Shown here piece by piece: positions 8,487-17,061 of a DNA stretch of 64,000 nucleotides. Positions within the stretch are counted from its first letter, which is position 1. Every line of letters begins with the position of its first letter. The notes under the pieces are model-generated. The model saw nothing but the letters and a program-made list of their open reading frames with translations, did no database searches and had not been told where the DNA came from. The position numbers and the translations under genes were made by a program. The stretch spans positions 62,001 to 126,000 of the forward strand of contig NZ_SBHZ01000003.1 of NCBI RefSeq assembly GCF_004521985.1, written 5' to 3'. Source of the stretch: Ectopseudomonas khazarica. Its GTDB lineage: Bacteria; Pseudomonadota; Gammaproteobacteria; Pseudomonadales; Pseudomonadaceae.

Positions 8487-10487
8487 ATGGCCACAAACGA
8501 AACCACCAGTCTCATAGTAAACAGCGCGGCCTCAGTCACGTTGCACGCTCAAGGCCTTACTGGCGGCGAACAACTGAATGATCTAGGCAATCTCTGCCTT
8601 GATGCCCATTGCACCACCGTCCTTGCTCTGGTCGACTTGGTAGCCAGTCACTTCTCTATTCTGCTGATCAACGACGCCAACCAACGCCCCCTCGATGCCC
8701 TGGTCGCGGAGATCCGCCAGCTCCCCGCCGATGCCACTGCCGACCGCTATCAGGTGGTGCTGCGTCCCTGGCTTTGGTGGCTGACGCTGGCCAGCAACAA
8801 CCGGGTGTTCCAGAACCTCTCCACCAGCGACATCGTCACCACCATTTTCAAGGGTCATGGCTTTACCGACTTCAAGCTGTCGCTCTCCGGCAGCTATGAG
8901 CCGCGCGAGTATTGCGTGCAGTACGGCGAGACGGATTTCGCCTTCATTTCGAGGCTGCTGGAGGAGGAAGGCATCTTCTGGTTCTTCACCCACGAGGACG
9001 GCAAGCACACGCTGGTGCTGGGCGACAGCAGCGATGCCTTCGTGCAGATTCCCAACGGGCCGAAGGTGCCCTATCTGGGCCAGGGCATCGGCGCGCGCGA
9101 GCTGCATGGCATCCGCGCGGCGCAGTACAGCGTACAGGCGGTGAGCGGGGTGTACAGCGCCACGGACTACGCCTTCACCACCCCCACCACCTCGCTGTAC
9201 AGCAATGCCGAAGCGGTGGCCGGGCCACTGTCGATGTACGAGCACCCAGGTGGCTATATCGCCAAGGCGCGGGGCGATGCGCTGACCAAGCAGCGCATCG
9301 ATGGGCTGCGCAGCCAGGAGAAGCGCCTGATCGGCGAGAGCGACTGCCGCTGGCTGGTGCCCGGCCACTGGTTCACCCTCACCGGGCATGACGACACCAG
9401 CCTCAATATCGACTGGGTGGTGACCGCCGTCACCCATGACGCCAGCCACGAGCACTACCGCAACCGCTTCGAAGCCATCCCCAAGGCCACCGCCTACCGC
9501 CCGCCTCGGCTCACGCCCAAGCCGCGCATGCACACCCAGACCGCGCAGGTGGTGGGCAAGGCCGGCGAGGAGATCTGGACCGACCAGTACGGCCGTATCA
9601 AGATCCAGTTCCCCTGGGACCGCGACGGCAAGAATGACGAAACCTCGTCCTGCTGGGTGCGCGTGGTGCTGCCCTGGAGCGGCAAGGGCTTCGGCATGCA
9701 GTTCATCCCACGCATCGGCCAGGAGGTGATCGTCACCTTCATCGATGGCGACCCGGATCGCCCGCTGGTCACCGGCTGCGTCTACAACGGCGACAACACC
9801 CTGCCCTACGCCCTGCCCGACAATCAGACCCAGTCCGGTATCAAGACCAACTCCTCCAAGGGCGGTGGCGGCTTCAACGAGCTGCGCTTCGAGGACAAGA
9901 AAGACGCCGAGGAAGTCTTCCTCCAGGCGCAGAAGGACATGACCGTCAACGTGCTCAACGACAGCACCGCCACCATCGGCCATGACGAAACCCTCACGGT
10001 GCAGAACGCCCGCACCCGCACGGTGAAGGAAGGCGACGAGAGCATCACCCTGGAGAAGGGCAAGCGCACGGTGACCATCCAGACAGGCAGCGACAGCCTC
10101 GACGTGAAGGACAGCCGCACCGTCAGCGTTGGCGCCGACCAGACCCACAGCACCGGCGGCAACTACAGCCACAAGGTGAGTGGCAACTGCGAGCTGACCG
10201 TGGACGGCAACCTCACCATCAAGGTGACCGGCACCCTTACCTTGCAGAGCAGCGGCGACTTCACCGCCAAGAGCGACAAGAACCTCACCACCCAGGCCGG
10301 CATGGCGCTCACCGACAAGGCCGGCACCTCGCTCACCAATCAGGCGGGTACCTCCCTGGACAACAAGGCCGGCACCACCCTGACCAATGACGCCGGCGTC
10401 AGCCTCACCAACAAGGCCGCCGCGGAACAGACCGTGGATGGCGGCGGCATGCTGACCATCAAGGGCGGCATGGTGAAGGTCAACTGA
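8487..10487 (+). CDS. tssI: VgrG, T6SS spike protein
   Basis: This 666-aa protein is the trimeric tip of the Hcp tube. The gp27-like part is recognisable from about residue 95 ('LSTSDIVTTIFKGHGF', 'EYCVQYGETDFAFISRLLEE') and the gp5/OB part near 360-450 ('DQYGRIKIQFPWDRDG', 'IGQEVIVTFIDGDPDRPLV'). The C-terminal beta-helix ends in five 8-residue repeats. The first 80 residues fit the family only loosely, unlike the well conserved remainder. The ATG at 8487 has GAGG upstream and lies 13 bases after the EEP gene, so the two are probably co-transcribed. The next gene, a MORN protein, starts 7 bases after the stop. Confidence 0.95.
   Translation: MATNETTSLIVNSAASVTLHAQGLTGGEQLNDLGNLCLDAHCTTVLALVDLVASHFSILLINDANQRPLDALVAEIRQLPADATADRYQVVLRPWLWWLTLASNNRVFQNLSTSDIVTTIFKGHGFTDFKLSLSGSYEPREYCVQYGETDFAFISRLLEEEGIFWFFTHEDGKHTLVLGDSSDAFVQIPNGPKVPYLGQGIGARELHGIRAAQYSVQAVSGVYSATDYAFTTPTTSLYSNAEAVAGPLSMYEHPGGYIAKARGDALTKQRIDGLRSQEKRLIGESDCRWLVPGHWFTLTGHDDTSLNIDWVVTAVTHDASHEHYRNRFEAIPKATAYRPPRLTPKPRMHTQTAQVVGKAGEEIWTDQYGRIKIQFPWDRDGKNDETSSCWVRVVLPWSGKGFGMQFIPRIGQEVIVTFIDGDPDRPLVTGCVYNGDNTLPYALPDNQTQSGIKTNSSKGGGGFNELRFEDKKDAEEVFLQAQKDMTVNVLNDSTATIGHDETLTVQNARTRTVKEGDESITLEKGKRTVTIQTGSDSLDVKDSRTVSVGADQTHSTGGNYSHKVSGNCELTVDGNLTIKVTGTLTLQSSGDFTAKSDKNLTTQAGMALTDKAGTSLTNQAGTSLDNKAGTTLTNDAGVSLTNKAAAEQTVDGGGMLTIKGGMVKVN
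10296..10415 (+). repeat. Five tandem 24-bp units in the vgrG 3' end
   Basis: Codons 604-643 of vgrG encode five consecutive 8-residue units: AGMALTDK, AGTSLTNQ, AGTSLDNK, AGTTLTND and AGVSLTNK. The period is exactly 24 bases with no indels. Repeats of this type build the beta-prism needle at the VgrG tip; unit number could vary between strains. Confidence 0.85.
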
Positions 10488-10494
10488 GGCGCCC

Positions 10495-11040
10495 ATGGCT
10501 AATAACGGCAACCTCGACCTCACTCGTGGCGACAGCCGCCTGCAGGGCAAGCTGCAGGACGGCGCCCTCGATGGCCCGGTATCCATCCAGGAAGCCGGCC
10601 GCCCGCAGGCCCGGCTCGGCTATGCCAACGGCGTACTGCACGGTCCCAGCGTCCTCTACCACCCCAACGGCCAGGTATCGGCACACCTGCCTTACGCCGA
10701 CGGGCGCCTGCATGGTGAGGCTCAGTACTTTGCCGCCGAAGGCTGGCTGCAGCGCAAGGTCGCCTACCGCCAGGGCTTGATGCATGGCGAAGCCAGCAGC
10801 TACTACCCAGACGGCAGCCTGGCCGAGCTGGAGCTGTATCGCGATGGCGTGCGTGACGGCCTCTATCAACGCTTCCATGGCAACGGCCAGGTGTCACACC
10901 GCAGCCGCTACCTCAACGGCAAGCCACTGGACGATGGCCAGGGCTTCGCCGAGGACGGCCGCCCACTGGACGCCGAGGGAAAACCCATCTCACGGCTGCG
11001 CTGGTGGTGGAGAAGGTGGAACGAATCGGCCGAGGCCTAG
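10495..11040 (+). CDS. MORN-repeat (YwqK-like) protein downstream of vgrG
   Basis: This 181-aa soluble protein is built of MORN-type repeats: 'YANGVLHGPSVLYHPNGQ', 'YADGRLHGEAQYFAAEG', 'YRQGLMHGEASSYYPDGS' and 'YRDGVRDGLYQRFHGNGQ'. Such repeats are found in YwqK-family proteins, some annotated as antitoxins, and occur next to vgrG genes in several Proteobacteria. The start at 10495 has a GAGG site overlapping the vgrG stop, so translation is probably coupled to vgrG. A role as effector chaperone, adaptor or immunity protein is inference. The tail 'LRWWWRRWNESAEA' is basic and Trp-rich. Confidence 0.8.
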   Translation: MANNGNLDLTRGDSRLQGKLQDGALDGPVSIQEAGRPQARLGYANGVLHGPSVLYHPNGQVSAHLPYADGRLHGEAQYFAAEGWLQRKVAYRQGLMHGEASSYYPDGSLAELELYRDGVRDGLYQRFHGNGQVSHRSRYLNGKPLDDGQGFAEDGRPLDAEGKPISRLRWWWRRWNESAEA

Positions 11041-11097
11041 CAGATTATTGAAAAGCGCAGGCGCGGCAGCCAGCGCAAATACCGATGGCGGCCCCAC

Positions 11098-11150
11098 AAG
11101 AACAGGTGAAGAGCTCACAAGCTGCAAACGAGCATTTTGAGCCTGTTCTT
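11098..11150. terminator. Inverted repeat between convergent genes
   Basis: AAGAACAGG (11098-11106) pairs with CCTGTTCTT (11142-11150), with a 35-base interior. It lies in the 151-base gap between the MORN gene and the convergent PAAR-like gene. The large loop makes it a weak terminator candidate. Confidence 0.3.
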
Positions 11151-11191
11151 GACGCGGCAATGGCAACGCAGGTCTTTTTTCCAGCGGCCTG

Positions 11192-11584
11192 TCAGGGAAT
11201 CAGCATCTGCACCTGGCCAGGCACCACCACCTTGATCACCCCCGCCCAGGTGCACATCAACGTGCAGTTGGAATCCAGTGAGGGCATATTGCCCAGCAGC
11301 ATGGTAGGCGCACCGGGAATCCAGGGCGAGGCCGTGGCGGGTATGCAAGGCATGGGCGTCAACACCCCCAATGCCGCCGCAGTGGCCGCCGCCACCGTCG
11401 GGTTGGCCATGCTCATGCACATGCCGAAGGGCATGATATTCACCAGCGGGATGTAATCCATGATATTCGCCGCCGGCATGCCCCCTGTCAGCGTGCGGTT
11501 GGTCGGCAATACGTTCAATGCGCTCGGCGCGGCGCCAAAACTGCATTGCAACGTCGCACCACTGCATACCTGCGGACAACCCAT
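11192..11584 (-). CDS. PAAR-like protein (DUF4280)
   Basis: This 130-aa protein matches the DUF4280/PAAR-like family, which caps the VgrG spike or carries effectors. Features seen are 'VCSGATLQCSFGAAPSAL', 'MPAANIMDYIPLVNI', 'MPFGMCMSMANPTVAAATAAA', 'TPMPCIPATASPWIPG' and 'CTLMCTWAGVI', with the conserved Cys and Pro positions. I prefer the ATG at 11584, which has GGAG six bases upstream, over the TTG four codons earlier. It is a stand-alone domain with no effector extension. It faces the vgrG-MORN unit, so it is not in that operon, but it marks the edge of the T6SS gene set. Confidence 0.85.
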   Translation of the reverse strand: MGCPQVCSGATLQCSFGAAPSALNVLPTNRTLTGGMPAANIMDYIPLVNIMPFGMCMSMANPTVAAATAAALGVLTPMPCIPATASPWIPGAPTMLLGNMPSLDSNCTLMCTWAGVIKVVVPGQVQMLIP

Positions 11585-11662
11585 CACGTTCTCCAAGCCG
11601 GTCCCTGATGGAGGGGAAGCTTAGTAGAAAGTCGTTGAGTGGTACTTTCGGCGAACGACACT

Positions 11663-12985
11663 TCATGGCACGAGCGGAAGGCTCATCACGGCCTCCAGTC
11701 CTTCACCAGAATTGCGCAGCTTCAACTCGCCGTTGAACCTGGCAACGATCGCCTCGACAATCGCCAGGCCAAGCCCCGTTCCACCTGCGCGGCCCTGATG
11801 CCAGAAGCGCCGTGTCACATCATTCAGTTGCAGCTCAGGAATTCCCCCGCCTTTGTCCTGCACGCAGAAAAGAGCCATTGAACCTTCGACAGAGACTGAA
11901 AGCCCGACCTCGGTGCCGGGTGCGGTATGCCGGAGCGCATTGTCGATGAGATTGCGCAGCGCAGCCGTTGCAAGCGCTGACGGCACCGCGAGTGGATAGC
12001 GGTCTGCATTCGGGTGGAGCTTGATCTTCACGAGATTGCTCCGTTCGGAGTCCTCCAGCGCCTGCATGATGATTTCGGCCGGGAACGCCTGAACGCCATC
12101 ATCGAACGACAAGCGTCCCTCCACTCTGGCAAGCAGGAGAAGCTGTTCCAGAATGCAGTGCAAGCGGTCGGCGCCTTTTTCCGCCTTGCCGAGCGCGACT
12201 CGGGAAACATCCCCATCCGTTAACCGTGCGACCTGGATATGGGTCTTTATGGCCGTGAGCGGGCTACGCAGTTCATGCGCGGCATCTCCGGTGAATCGGC
12301 GCTCTCTCTCTATCGCGCGTGAGAGGCGAAGCAGCAATTCATTCTGCGATGCAGCAAGCGGACGAAGCTCCACGGGAAGCTCGTCGACGTTGAGTGGGTC
12401 CAGGTGTTCTGCATTCCTTGAGAGGAGCGCTCTGGACATCCTTGCGAGGGGGCCCAGCCCCTTACCCACGCAGATCCAGAGAACGACAAGGCCGCCAATC
12501 AGCGCAACGAGAACAGGCACTGCTGCAGCCTCCAAAATGGCGTACTTCAGGCGTGCGCGTTGCTCGATTCGGTCTGCCGTGCTGATTCTCACGCCATCAG
12601 CCTCCAGCGTGAAGGTTCGCCACTCGACGCCATCTGCAACCTGGGTGTGATATCCCTCACCCATGCGCCCTATTCGCTCGCTTGGCGAGTTGTGACTCCT
12701 CACGAGAATCTCGCCTTTCAGGGACGACACCTGGCAGGCCATACCCGCCGTCAGGTTGACATCCTCGTCAGGCAAAAGGCCCGACGACCTCATTCCATCG
12801 TCCACAGCTGACAGTGATGACGCGCCGAGCATGCTCACGACAAGTTTTGCAGAGGCGGCCAGTCGTTCATCCAGCGTTCTGTCGATGTTCTTCTGCAAGT
12901 CGCTGAACATCCACGCCGCTGACAGCAGCCAGAGAATGAGAAAACTGCCCCCGAGACGGTACATCAAGCCACGCCGAATACTCAC
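11663..12985 (-). CDS. Sensor histidine kinase, PmrB/QseC type
   Basis: This 440-aa inner-membrane kinase has membrane segments near residues 12-28 and 155-173 flanking a periplasmic sensor of about 125 residues, then a HAMP-like linker. The DHp box is 'RRFTGDAAHELRSPL' with His237 as phospho-acceptor. The N box is 'ALRNLIDNALRHTAPG', and the G boxes are 'VQDKGGGIP' and 'GGTGLGLAIVEAI'. The start overlaps the regulator stop by 4 bases, so the pair is one operon. Members of this group sense metals, cationic peptides or signal molecules; the stimulus cannot be inferred here, and no target modification genes lie nearby. Confidence 0.92.
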   Translation of the reverse strand: MSIRRGLMYRLGGSFLILWLLSAAWMFSDLQKNIDRTLDERLAASAKLVVSMLGASSLSAVDDGMRSSGLLPDEDVNLTAGMACQVSSLKGEILVRSHNSPSERIGRMGEGYHTQVADGVEWRTFTLEADGVRISTADRIEQRARLKYAILEAAAVPVLVALIGGLVVLWICVGKGLGPLARMSRALLSRNAEHLDPLNVDELPVELRPLAASQNELLLRLSRAIERERRFTGDAAHELRSPLTAIKTHIQVARLTDGDVSRVALGKAEKGADRLHCILEQLLLLARVEGRLSFDDGVQAFPAEIIMQALEDSERSNLVKIKLHPNADRYPLAVPSALATAALRNLIDNALRHTAPGTEVGLSVSVEGSMALFCVQDKGGGIPELQLNDVTRRFWHQGRAGGTGLGLAIVEAIVARFNGELKLRNSGEGLEAVMSLPLVP

Positions 12986-13653
12986 GACTCGCGCTCCCCG
13001 AGATGGCCGAGTCGGTAGCCGATGCCCCGTACCGTCTGAACAATGCTCGCGCCCAGTTTCTTGCGCAGGTTGTGAATATGGACATTGAGTGCATTGCTCT
13101 CCACGTCAACGGAAAATCCATACACCGCATCCTTGAGTGCGTCGACGCTGACGATCCCTTTGGTATTCAGAAGCGCACAAAGCACTGCCTGCTCTTTCTT
13201 CGACAGATCGACGGGATCGCCATTCACGAGAAACTCGCGGGTGGACGGATTGACTGAAAGTTCGCCATGCTGGATCACGTTGCTACTGCGCCCCAGAAAG
13301 CGTCGATGCAGGGTGTGCAACCGGGCGACCAACTCACGCAGGTCGAAGGGTTTGAGCAAATAGTCATCCGCGCCCGACTGCAAGCCAGCGACCCGATCAT
13401 TGATCGAGTCCCTTGCCGTCAGCACAAGCACCGGTATGTGGAAGTTGCGACTTCTCAACCGCCGCAACAGCATGAGCCCGTCCTGGTCAGGCAACCCCAG
13501 GTCCAGAATCAACAGATCGAACTCTGCAGCCGCTAATGCAGACTCGGTAGCGGATGCAGTGGTGACATGACTGACAGTGAAACCTTGAACGGACAGGCCG
13601 GCAGACACGCCTTCGGCGATAAGACTGTCGTCTTCGGTTAACAGTATGCGCAT
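12982..13653 (-). CDS. OmpR-family response regulator, PmrA/QseB type
   Basis: This 223-aa regulator has a receiver domain (acidic pair D8/D9, phospho-acceptor D51 in 'LLILDLGLPDQDG', K101 in 'LLKPFD') and a C-terminal winged helix ('NALNVHIHNLRKKLG', 'VRGIGYRLG'). The ATG at 13653, preceded by GGGAGGG, is preferred over an in-frame start seven codons upstream. The promoter region carries a PmrA-type direct repeat at 13696-13712, so autoregulation is likely. It is the upstream gene of the two-component operon. Confidence 0.93.
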   Translation of the reverse strand: MRILLTEDDSLIAEGVSAGLSVQGFTVSHVTTASATESALAAAEFDLLILDLGLPDQDGLMLLRRLRSRNFHIPVLVLTARDSINDRVAGLQSGADDYLLKPFDLRELVARLHTLHRRFLGRSSNVIQHGELSVNPSTREFLVNGDPVDLSKKEQAVLCALLNTKGIVSVDALKDAVYGFSVDVESNALNVHIHNLRKKLGASIVQTVRGIGYRLGHLGERES

Positions 13654-13695
13654 GATCCCTCCCCCCGTTGTCACGGCGAAGCATACATTGCCAAC

Positions 13696-13712
13696 ATTAA
13701 GATCGAATTAAG
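13696..13712 (-). promoter_or_regulatory. PmrA/QseB-type box for the two-component operon
   Basis: On the minus strand this reads CTTAAT-TCGAT-CTTAAT, two perfect half-sites 11 bases apart. That is the published PmrA-box architecture (CTTAAT-N5-CTTAAT). It sits 42 bases upstream of the regulator ATG and faces it. Confidence 0.75.
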
Positions 13713-13747
13713 ATTTCGAGCCTTATCTCGCCGTTTATTGTCAATGT

Positions 13748-13764
13748 CTTAATCGGGAATTAAC
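13748..13764 (+). promoter_or_regulatory. Degenerate PmrA-type box facing the lipoprotein gene
   Basis: CTTAAT-CGGGA-ATTAAC: one perfect half-site and one that keeps only the TTAA core, with the same 5-base spacing. It lies 48 bases upstream of the lipoprotein ATG and could place that gene under the adjacent regulator. Confidence 0.5.
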
Positions 13765-13812
13765 TCGCTGGCGCGATGATGATTCCACCCTGAATCAACA
13801 TGGACATTACCA

Positions 13813-14187
13813 ATGAAACTCCTCTTCCTCGCTGCAATATCGGCACTGTTGTCTGCCTGTGCGACCCAGATACCGTCCGCCAATGACTCCACGGCAATCA
13901 TTACGTTTCAGAACAGCGCCGGTGATCTTCTGATGGCAAACAAAGTCAATGGAGTCAGCGTCGACAATGGACGCTACTTCAGTGTTTCACCGGGAAACAA
14001 CAAACTGGAGGTATTGATTACATCGGGAACTGGGCAAGAAAGCAGTTACGCTATGTTCGCAACTCTCGAGTATTCTGATTTTGCTGCGGACAATACATAC
14101 GAAATGAGAATAATGGACAAAGGTTTTCAAAAGAGCCTGCAACTGATCGACCGTACCGGCTCACTATTGAGTGAACGCGCGCTGTAA
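13813..14187 (+). CDS. Small outer-membrane lipoprotein, unknown function
   Basis: This 124-aa protein has a lipoprotein signal peptide, MKLLFLAAISALLSAC, with the lipobox LSAC and Cys16 as lipidation site. Ala at +2 does not signal inner-membrane retention, so outer-membrane sorting is expected. The mature part is a single compact domain with alternating hydrophobic strands ('TAIITFQNSAGDLLMANKV', 'NNKLEVLITSG') and no enzymatic motif I recognise. It is divergent from the two-component operon and shares a 159-base promoter region with PmrA-like repeats. A stress- or metal-responsive surface protein under that system is inferred. Confidence 0.75.
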   Translation: MKLLFLAAISALLSACATQIPSANDSTAIITFQNSAGDLLMANKVNGVSVDNGRYFSVSPGNNKLEVLITSGTGQESSYAMFATLEYSDFAADNTYEMRIMDKGFQKSLQLIDRTGSLLSERAL

Positions 14188-14208
14188 GAAATAGCGGCAT
14201 CGTTTTAG

Positions 14209-14236
14209 ACATTGACCGCCATAAGGCGGTCAATGT
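14209..14236. terminator. Bidirectional hairpin between lipoprotein and aldolase genes
   Basis: ACATTGACCGCC, loop ATAA, GGCGGTCAATGT: a perfect 12-bp stem 21 bases after the lipoprotein stop, followed by GTCTCTTGTATT. It also stands at the 3' end of the convergent catabolic operon. Confidence 0.75.
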
Positions 14237-14304
14237 GTCTCTTGTATTCATACCCGGCAAGAACGCTGCGTGACACTGGCACGCACCGACGCGTCAAGAA
14301 CCGC

Positions 14305-15339
14305 TCAAGTCGGCAATACACCGCGCTGACGTGACAGCGTCAGCGCCAGGTCTTCGATCATGTCTTCCTGTCCACCGACGGTGCCACGCTTACCCAGCTC
14401 GACCAGCAGCTCACGGGCCTGGATGCCGTACTTCTGCTCGGCACGCTTGGCGAACAGCAGGAAGGAGCTGTAGACGCCTGCGTACCCCAGTGTCAGCGCA
14501 TCGCGGTCGACACGGATCGGCTGGTCCATCATCGGCACCACCAGGTCCTCGGCCACGTCCATGATCCGGTACAGGTCGATGCCGCTGTTAACGCCCATGC
14601 GTTCGAGTACCGCAACGAAAACTTCCAGCGGTGTGTTGCCGGCGCCAGCGCCGAGCCCTGCCACCGATCCATCGATACGCCCTGCCCCGGCTTCGATGGC
14701 GGCCAGCGAGTTGGCAATGGCCATGCCCATGTTGTGGTGGCCGTGAAAACCGATCTCCACGTCGGCGTTCAGGCCGGCACGCAGCACCGAGATCTTCTCC
14801 GTCACTTCATCCGGCAGCATGTAGCCGGCCGAGTCGGTGCAGTAGATGCAGTTGGCACCGTATCCCTGCATCAGCCTGGCCTGCTCGAGCAGTTTTTCCG
14901 CGCTGAGCATGTGCGCCATCATCAGGAAACCGACGGTATCCAGCCCCATGCTGGCGGCCATGCCGATATGCTGCTCGGACACATCAGCCTCGGTACAGTG
15001 GGTGGCGACGCGGATGGTGGAAACGCCACAGCCGTGCGCCATCTTCAGGTGATCGACGGTGCCGATACCCGGCAGCAACAGCGCCGAAACCCTGGCTTGC
15101 TTGAGCTTGGGAATCACCGCGTCGAAATACTGCTCGTCACTGTGTGCCGGGAAGCCATAGTTCAGCGAGCTGCCGCCCAGGCCATCGCCGTGAGTGATCT
15201 CGATCAGCGGCACGCCCGCAGCATCCAGGCCGGTGGCCACCGCCACCATCTGTTCCAGGCTGATCTGGTGGCGCTTGGCATGCATGCCGTCACGCAGGCT
15301 CATGTCGTGCAGGCGCACGCTCTTACCTTGCAGGTTCAT
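14305..15339 (-). CDS. dmpG: 4-hydroxy-2-oxovalerate/oxohexanoate aldolase (HsaF/DmpG type)
   Basis: This 344-aa class II aldolase cleaves 4-hydroxy-2-oxoacids into pyruvate and an aldehyde, which is channelled to the partner dehydrogenase encoded next. Key residues are visible: R16, D17 and H20 in '[11 protein letters not shown]', the metal-binding HxH in '[12 protein letters not shown]', and '[17 protein letters not shown]'. Its length matches DmpG and HsaF. It is the last gene of a four-gene minus-strand operon (hydrolase-hydratase-dehydrogenase-aldolase). The steroid context suggests 4-hydroxy-2-oxohexanoate, from steroid ring A, as substrate; aromatic-ring substrates give oxovalerate instead. 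Confidence 0.94.
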   Translation of the reverse strand: MNLQGKSVRLHDMSLRDGMHAKRHQISLEQMVAVATGLDAAGVPLIEITHGDGLGGSSLNYGFPAHSDEQYFDAVIPKLKQARVSALLLPGIGTVDHLKMAHGCGVSTIRVATHCTEADVSEQHIGMAASMGLDTVGFLMMAHMLSAEKLLEQARLMQGYGANCIYCTDSAGYMLPDEVTEKISVLRAGLNADVEIGFHGHHNMGMAIANSLAAIEAGAGRIDGSVAGLGAGAGNTPLEVFVAVLERMGVNSGIDLYRIMDVAEDLVVPMMDQPIRVDRDALTLGYAGVYSSFLLFAKRAEQKYGIQARELLVELGKRGTVGGQEDMIEDLALTLSRQRGVLPT

Positions 15340-15352
15340 GTCGTTTCTCCAC

Positions 15353-16261
15353 TCAGCGGGCTGGCAATTGCAGGGCGCCCCTATGGGCTTCTTCAGCGAA
15401 CATCTCGGCGGTGCGCAGGCCTGCGGCTGTCATGATGTCCAGGTTGCCGGCGGACTTCGGCAGGAAGTCGCCGAGCCCTTCCACCTCGACGAAGATCGAT
15501 ACCTTGCAGCCATCGAACACGGGGCCGTTGATCAGCTTGTAGCCCGGCACGTAGCGCTGCACTTCCCTGACCATGTGCAGCACCGAGGAACGTATCTCGG
15601 CCTGATTCGGCTCGGACTCCGTCAGGCAGTGGATGGTGTCACGCATCATCAGCGGCGGCTCGGCCGGGTTGATGACGATGATCGCCTTGCCGCGTTGGGC
15701 TCCGCCGATCTTCTCTACCGCGCCAGCCGTGGTGCGGGTGAACTCGTCGATGTTCTGCCGGGTACCAGGGCCAACCGAGCGCGATGAAACCGTCGCGACG
15801 ATTTCACCGTACGTCACCGCTTGTACGCGCGAGACCGCCGCGACCATGGGGATGGTGGCCTGGCCGCCGCAGGTGACCATGTTGACGTTCATCGCCAGAC
15901 TCTCGGCGTGCTGCTGGAGGTTGACCGGGGGCACGCAATAGGGGCCGATGGCCGCCGGGGTGAGGTCGATCATGATCACCCCGAGCTCATTGAGTTTGCG
16001 GCTGTTCTCCGCATGCACGTAGGCCGAGGTGGCGTCGAAGGCGATGCGGATGTCATCGTCCAGGACGTGTGGCAGCAGGCCATCGACGCCTTCGGCAGTG
16101 GTCTTGATGCCGAATTCGGCGGCGCGCTTGAGGCCCTCCGAAGCCGGATCGACGCCGACCATCCACACCGGTTCGATCCATTCCGAGCGACGCATCTTGA
16201 TCAGCAGGTCCGTGCCGATGTTGCCGGGGCCGATGATGGCCGCCCTGAGTTTCTTACTCAT
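15353..16261 (-). CDS. Acylating acetaldehyde/propionaldehyde dehydrogenase (HsaG/DmpF type)
   Basis: This 302-aa enzyme oxidises the aldehyde released by the aldolase to acyl-CoA with NAD+. The N-terminal Rossmann motif is '[14 protein letters not shown]' and the catalytic cysteine is C131 in '[12 protein letters not shown]'. The '[17 protein letters not shown]' segment is typical of the DmpF/BphJ/HsaG group. The ATG at 16261 matches the family start [11 protein letters not shown]. It lies 13 bases upstream of the aldolase gene; the two proteins form a channelling complex in characterised systems. In steroid breakdown the product would be propionyl-CoA. Confidence 0.94.
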   Translation of the reverse strand: MSKKLRAAIIGPGNIGTDLLIKMRRSEWIEPVWMVGVDPASEGLKRAAEFGIKTTAEGVDGLLPHVLDDDIRIAFDATSAYVHAENSRKLNELGVIMIDLTPAAIGPYCVPPVNLQQHAESLAMNVNMVTCGGQATIPMVAAVSRVQAVTYGEIVATVSSRSVGPGTRQNIDEFTRTTAGAVEKIGGAQRGKAIIVINPAEPPLMMRDTIHCLTESEPNQAEIRSSVLHMVREVQRYVPGYKLINGPVFDGCKVSIFVEVEGLGDFLPKSAGNLDIMTAAGLRTAEMFAEEAHRGALQLPAR

Positions 16262-16269
16262 GGGAGCTC

Positions 16270-17061
16270 CTATGCGCAGAAGGACACCTGGGCACTGCCC
16301 AGGCCGTCGATGGTCAGTTCGAAACGGTCGCCGGCATGCGCCGGCTCCAGTGGAACCAGAGACCCGGAGAGAATGATTTCGCCGGCCTTGAAGGGAATGC
16401 CGAAGCCGCCCAGGGTGTTGGCCAGCCAGGCCACCGCAGTCAGCGGGTTGCCCTGCACCGCAGAACCCAGGCCCTCGCTGATCAACGTACCGTTCTTGAA
16501 CACGCGCATGTGCAGATTGGGCAGATCCAACGGGCGCGGATCGACCTGCTCGGTGCCGAGCACGAATACGCCGCAGGAGGCGTTGTCGGCGACCGTATCC
16601 TGGATGCGGATGTTCCAGTTCTGGATGCGCGAGTCGACGATCTCGAAGCAGGCCATGACGCACTCGGTCGCCTCCAGCACATCCTGCTCGGTGACATCGG
16701 GACCGATCAGGTCGCGCTTGAGCCTGAAGGCGATCTCGCCTTCGGCGCGCGGCTGGATCAGGCGGTTATCGCGCAGGGAAATCACCTCACCGTTGGCGAA
16801 CCACATGTCCTGCGTGAGAAAGCCGAAGTCGGGCTGGTGCACGCCGAGCATTTGCTGCACCACACGTGAGGTGACACCGATCTTCTTGCCGACGATGGCC
16901 TGGCCGTCGGCGACGCGTCGTTCCAGGATACGGCGCGAGATGTGGTAGGCGTCCTCGATGGAAATGGCCGGCCAACGCTTGGTCAGCGGCGTCAGCGTGT
17001 ATCCCTCGCGAAGCGCCCGATAGAGCGCCTCGGCATGCAGATCGCGCAGTTGCTCGCTCAT
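16270..17061 (-). CDS. 2-hydroxypenta/hexa-2,4-dienoate hydratase (HsaE/DmpE type)
   Basis: This 263-aa enzyme of the fumarylacetoacetase-like hydratase family adds water to 2-hydroxyalka-2,4-dienoates, giving the aldolase substrate. The metal site is suggested by '[16 protein letters not shown]' and '[14 protein letters not shown]'. The related decarboxylase of the 4-oxalocrotonate branch is similar, but the neighbouring hydrolase, dehydrogenase and aldolase favour the hydratase. The start overlaps the hydrolase stop by four bases (ATGA), and the next gene begins 8 bases after its stop, so the operon is tightly coupled. Confidence 0.9.
   Translation of the reverse strand: MSEQLRDLHAEALYRALREGYTLTPLTKRWPAISIEDAYHISRRILERRVADGQAIVGKKIGVTSRVVQQMLGVHQPDFGFLTQDMWFANGEVISLRDNRLIQPRAEGEIAFRLKRDLIGPDVTEQDVLEATECVMACFEIVDSRIQNWNIRIQDTVADNASCGVFVLGTEQVDPRPLDLPNLHMRVFKNGTLISEGLGSAVQGNPLTAVAWLANTLGGFGIPFKAGEIILSGSLVPLEPAHAGDRFELTIDGLGSAQVSFCA

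Noticed and set aside
8583..10586. A 667-codon open frame on the minus strand across vgrG
   Set aside because: The repetitive Ala/Gly/Val-rich composition is the complement of VgrG codons; vgrG is unambiguous.
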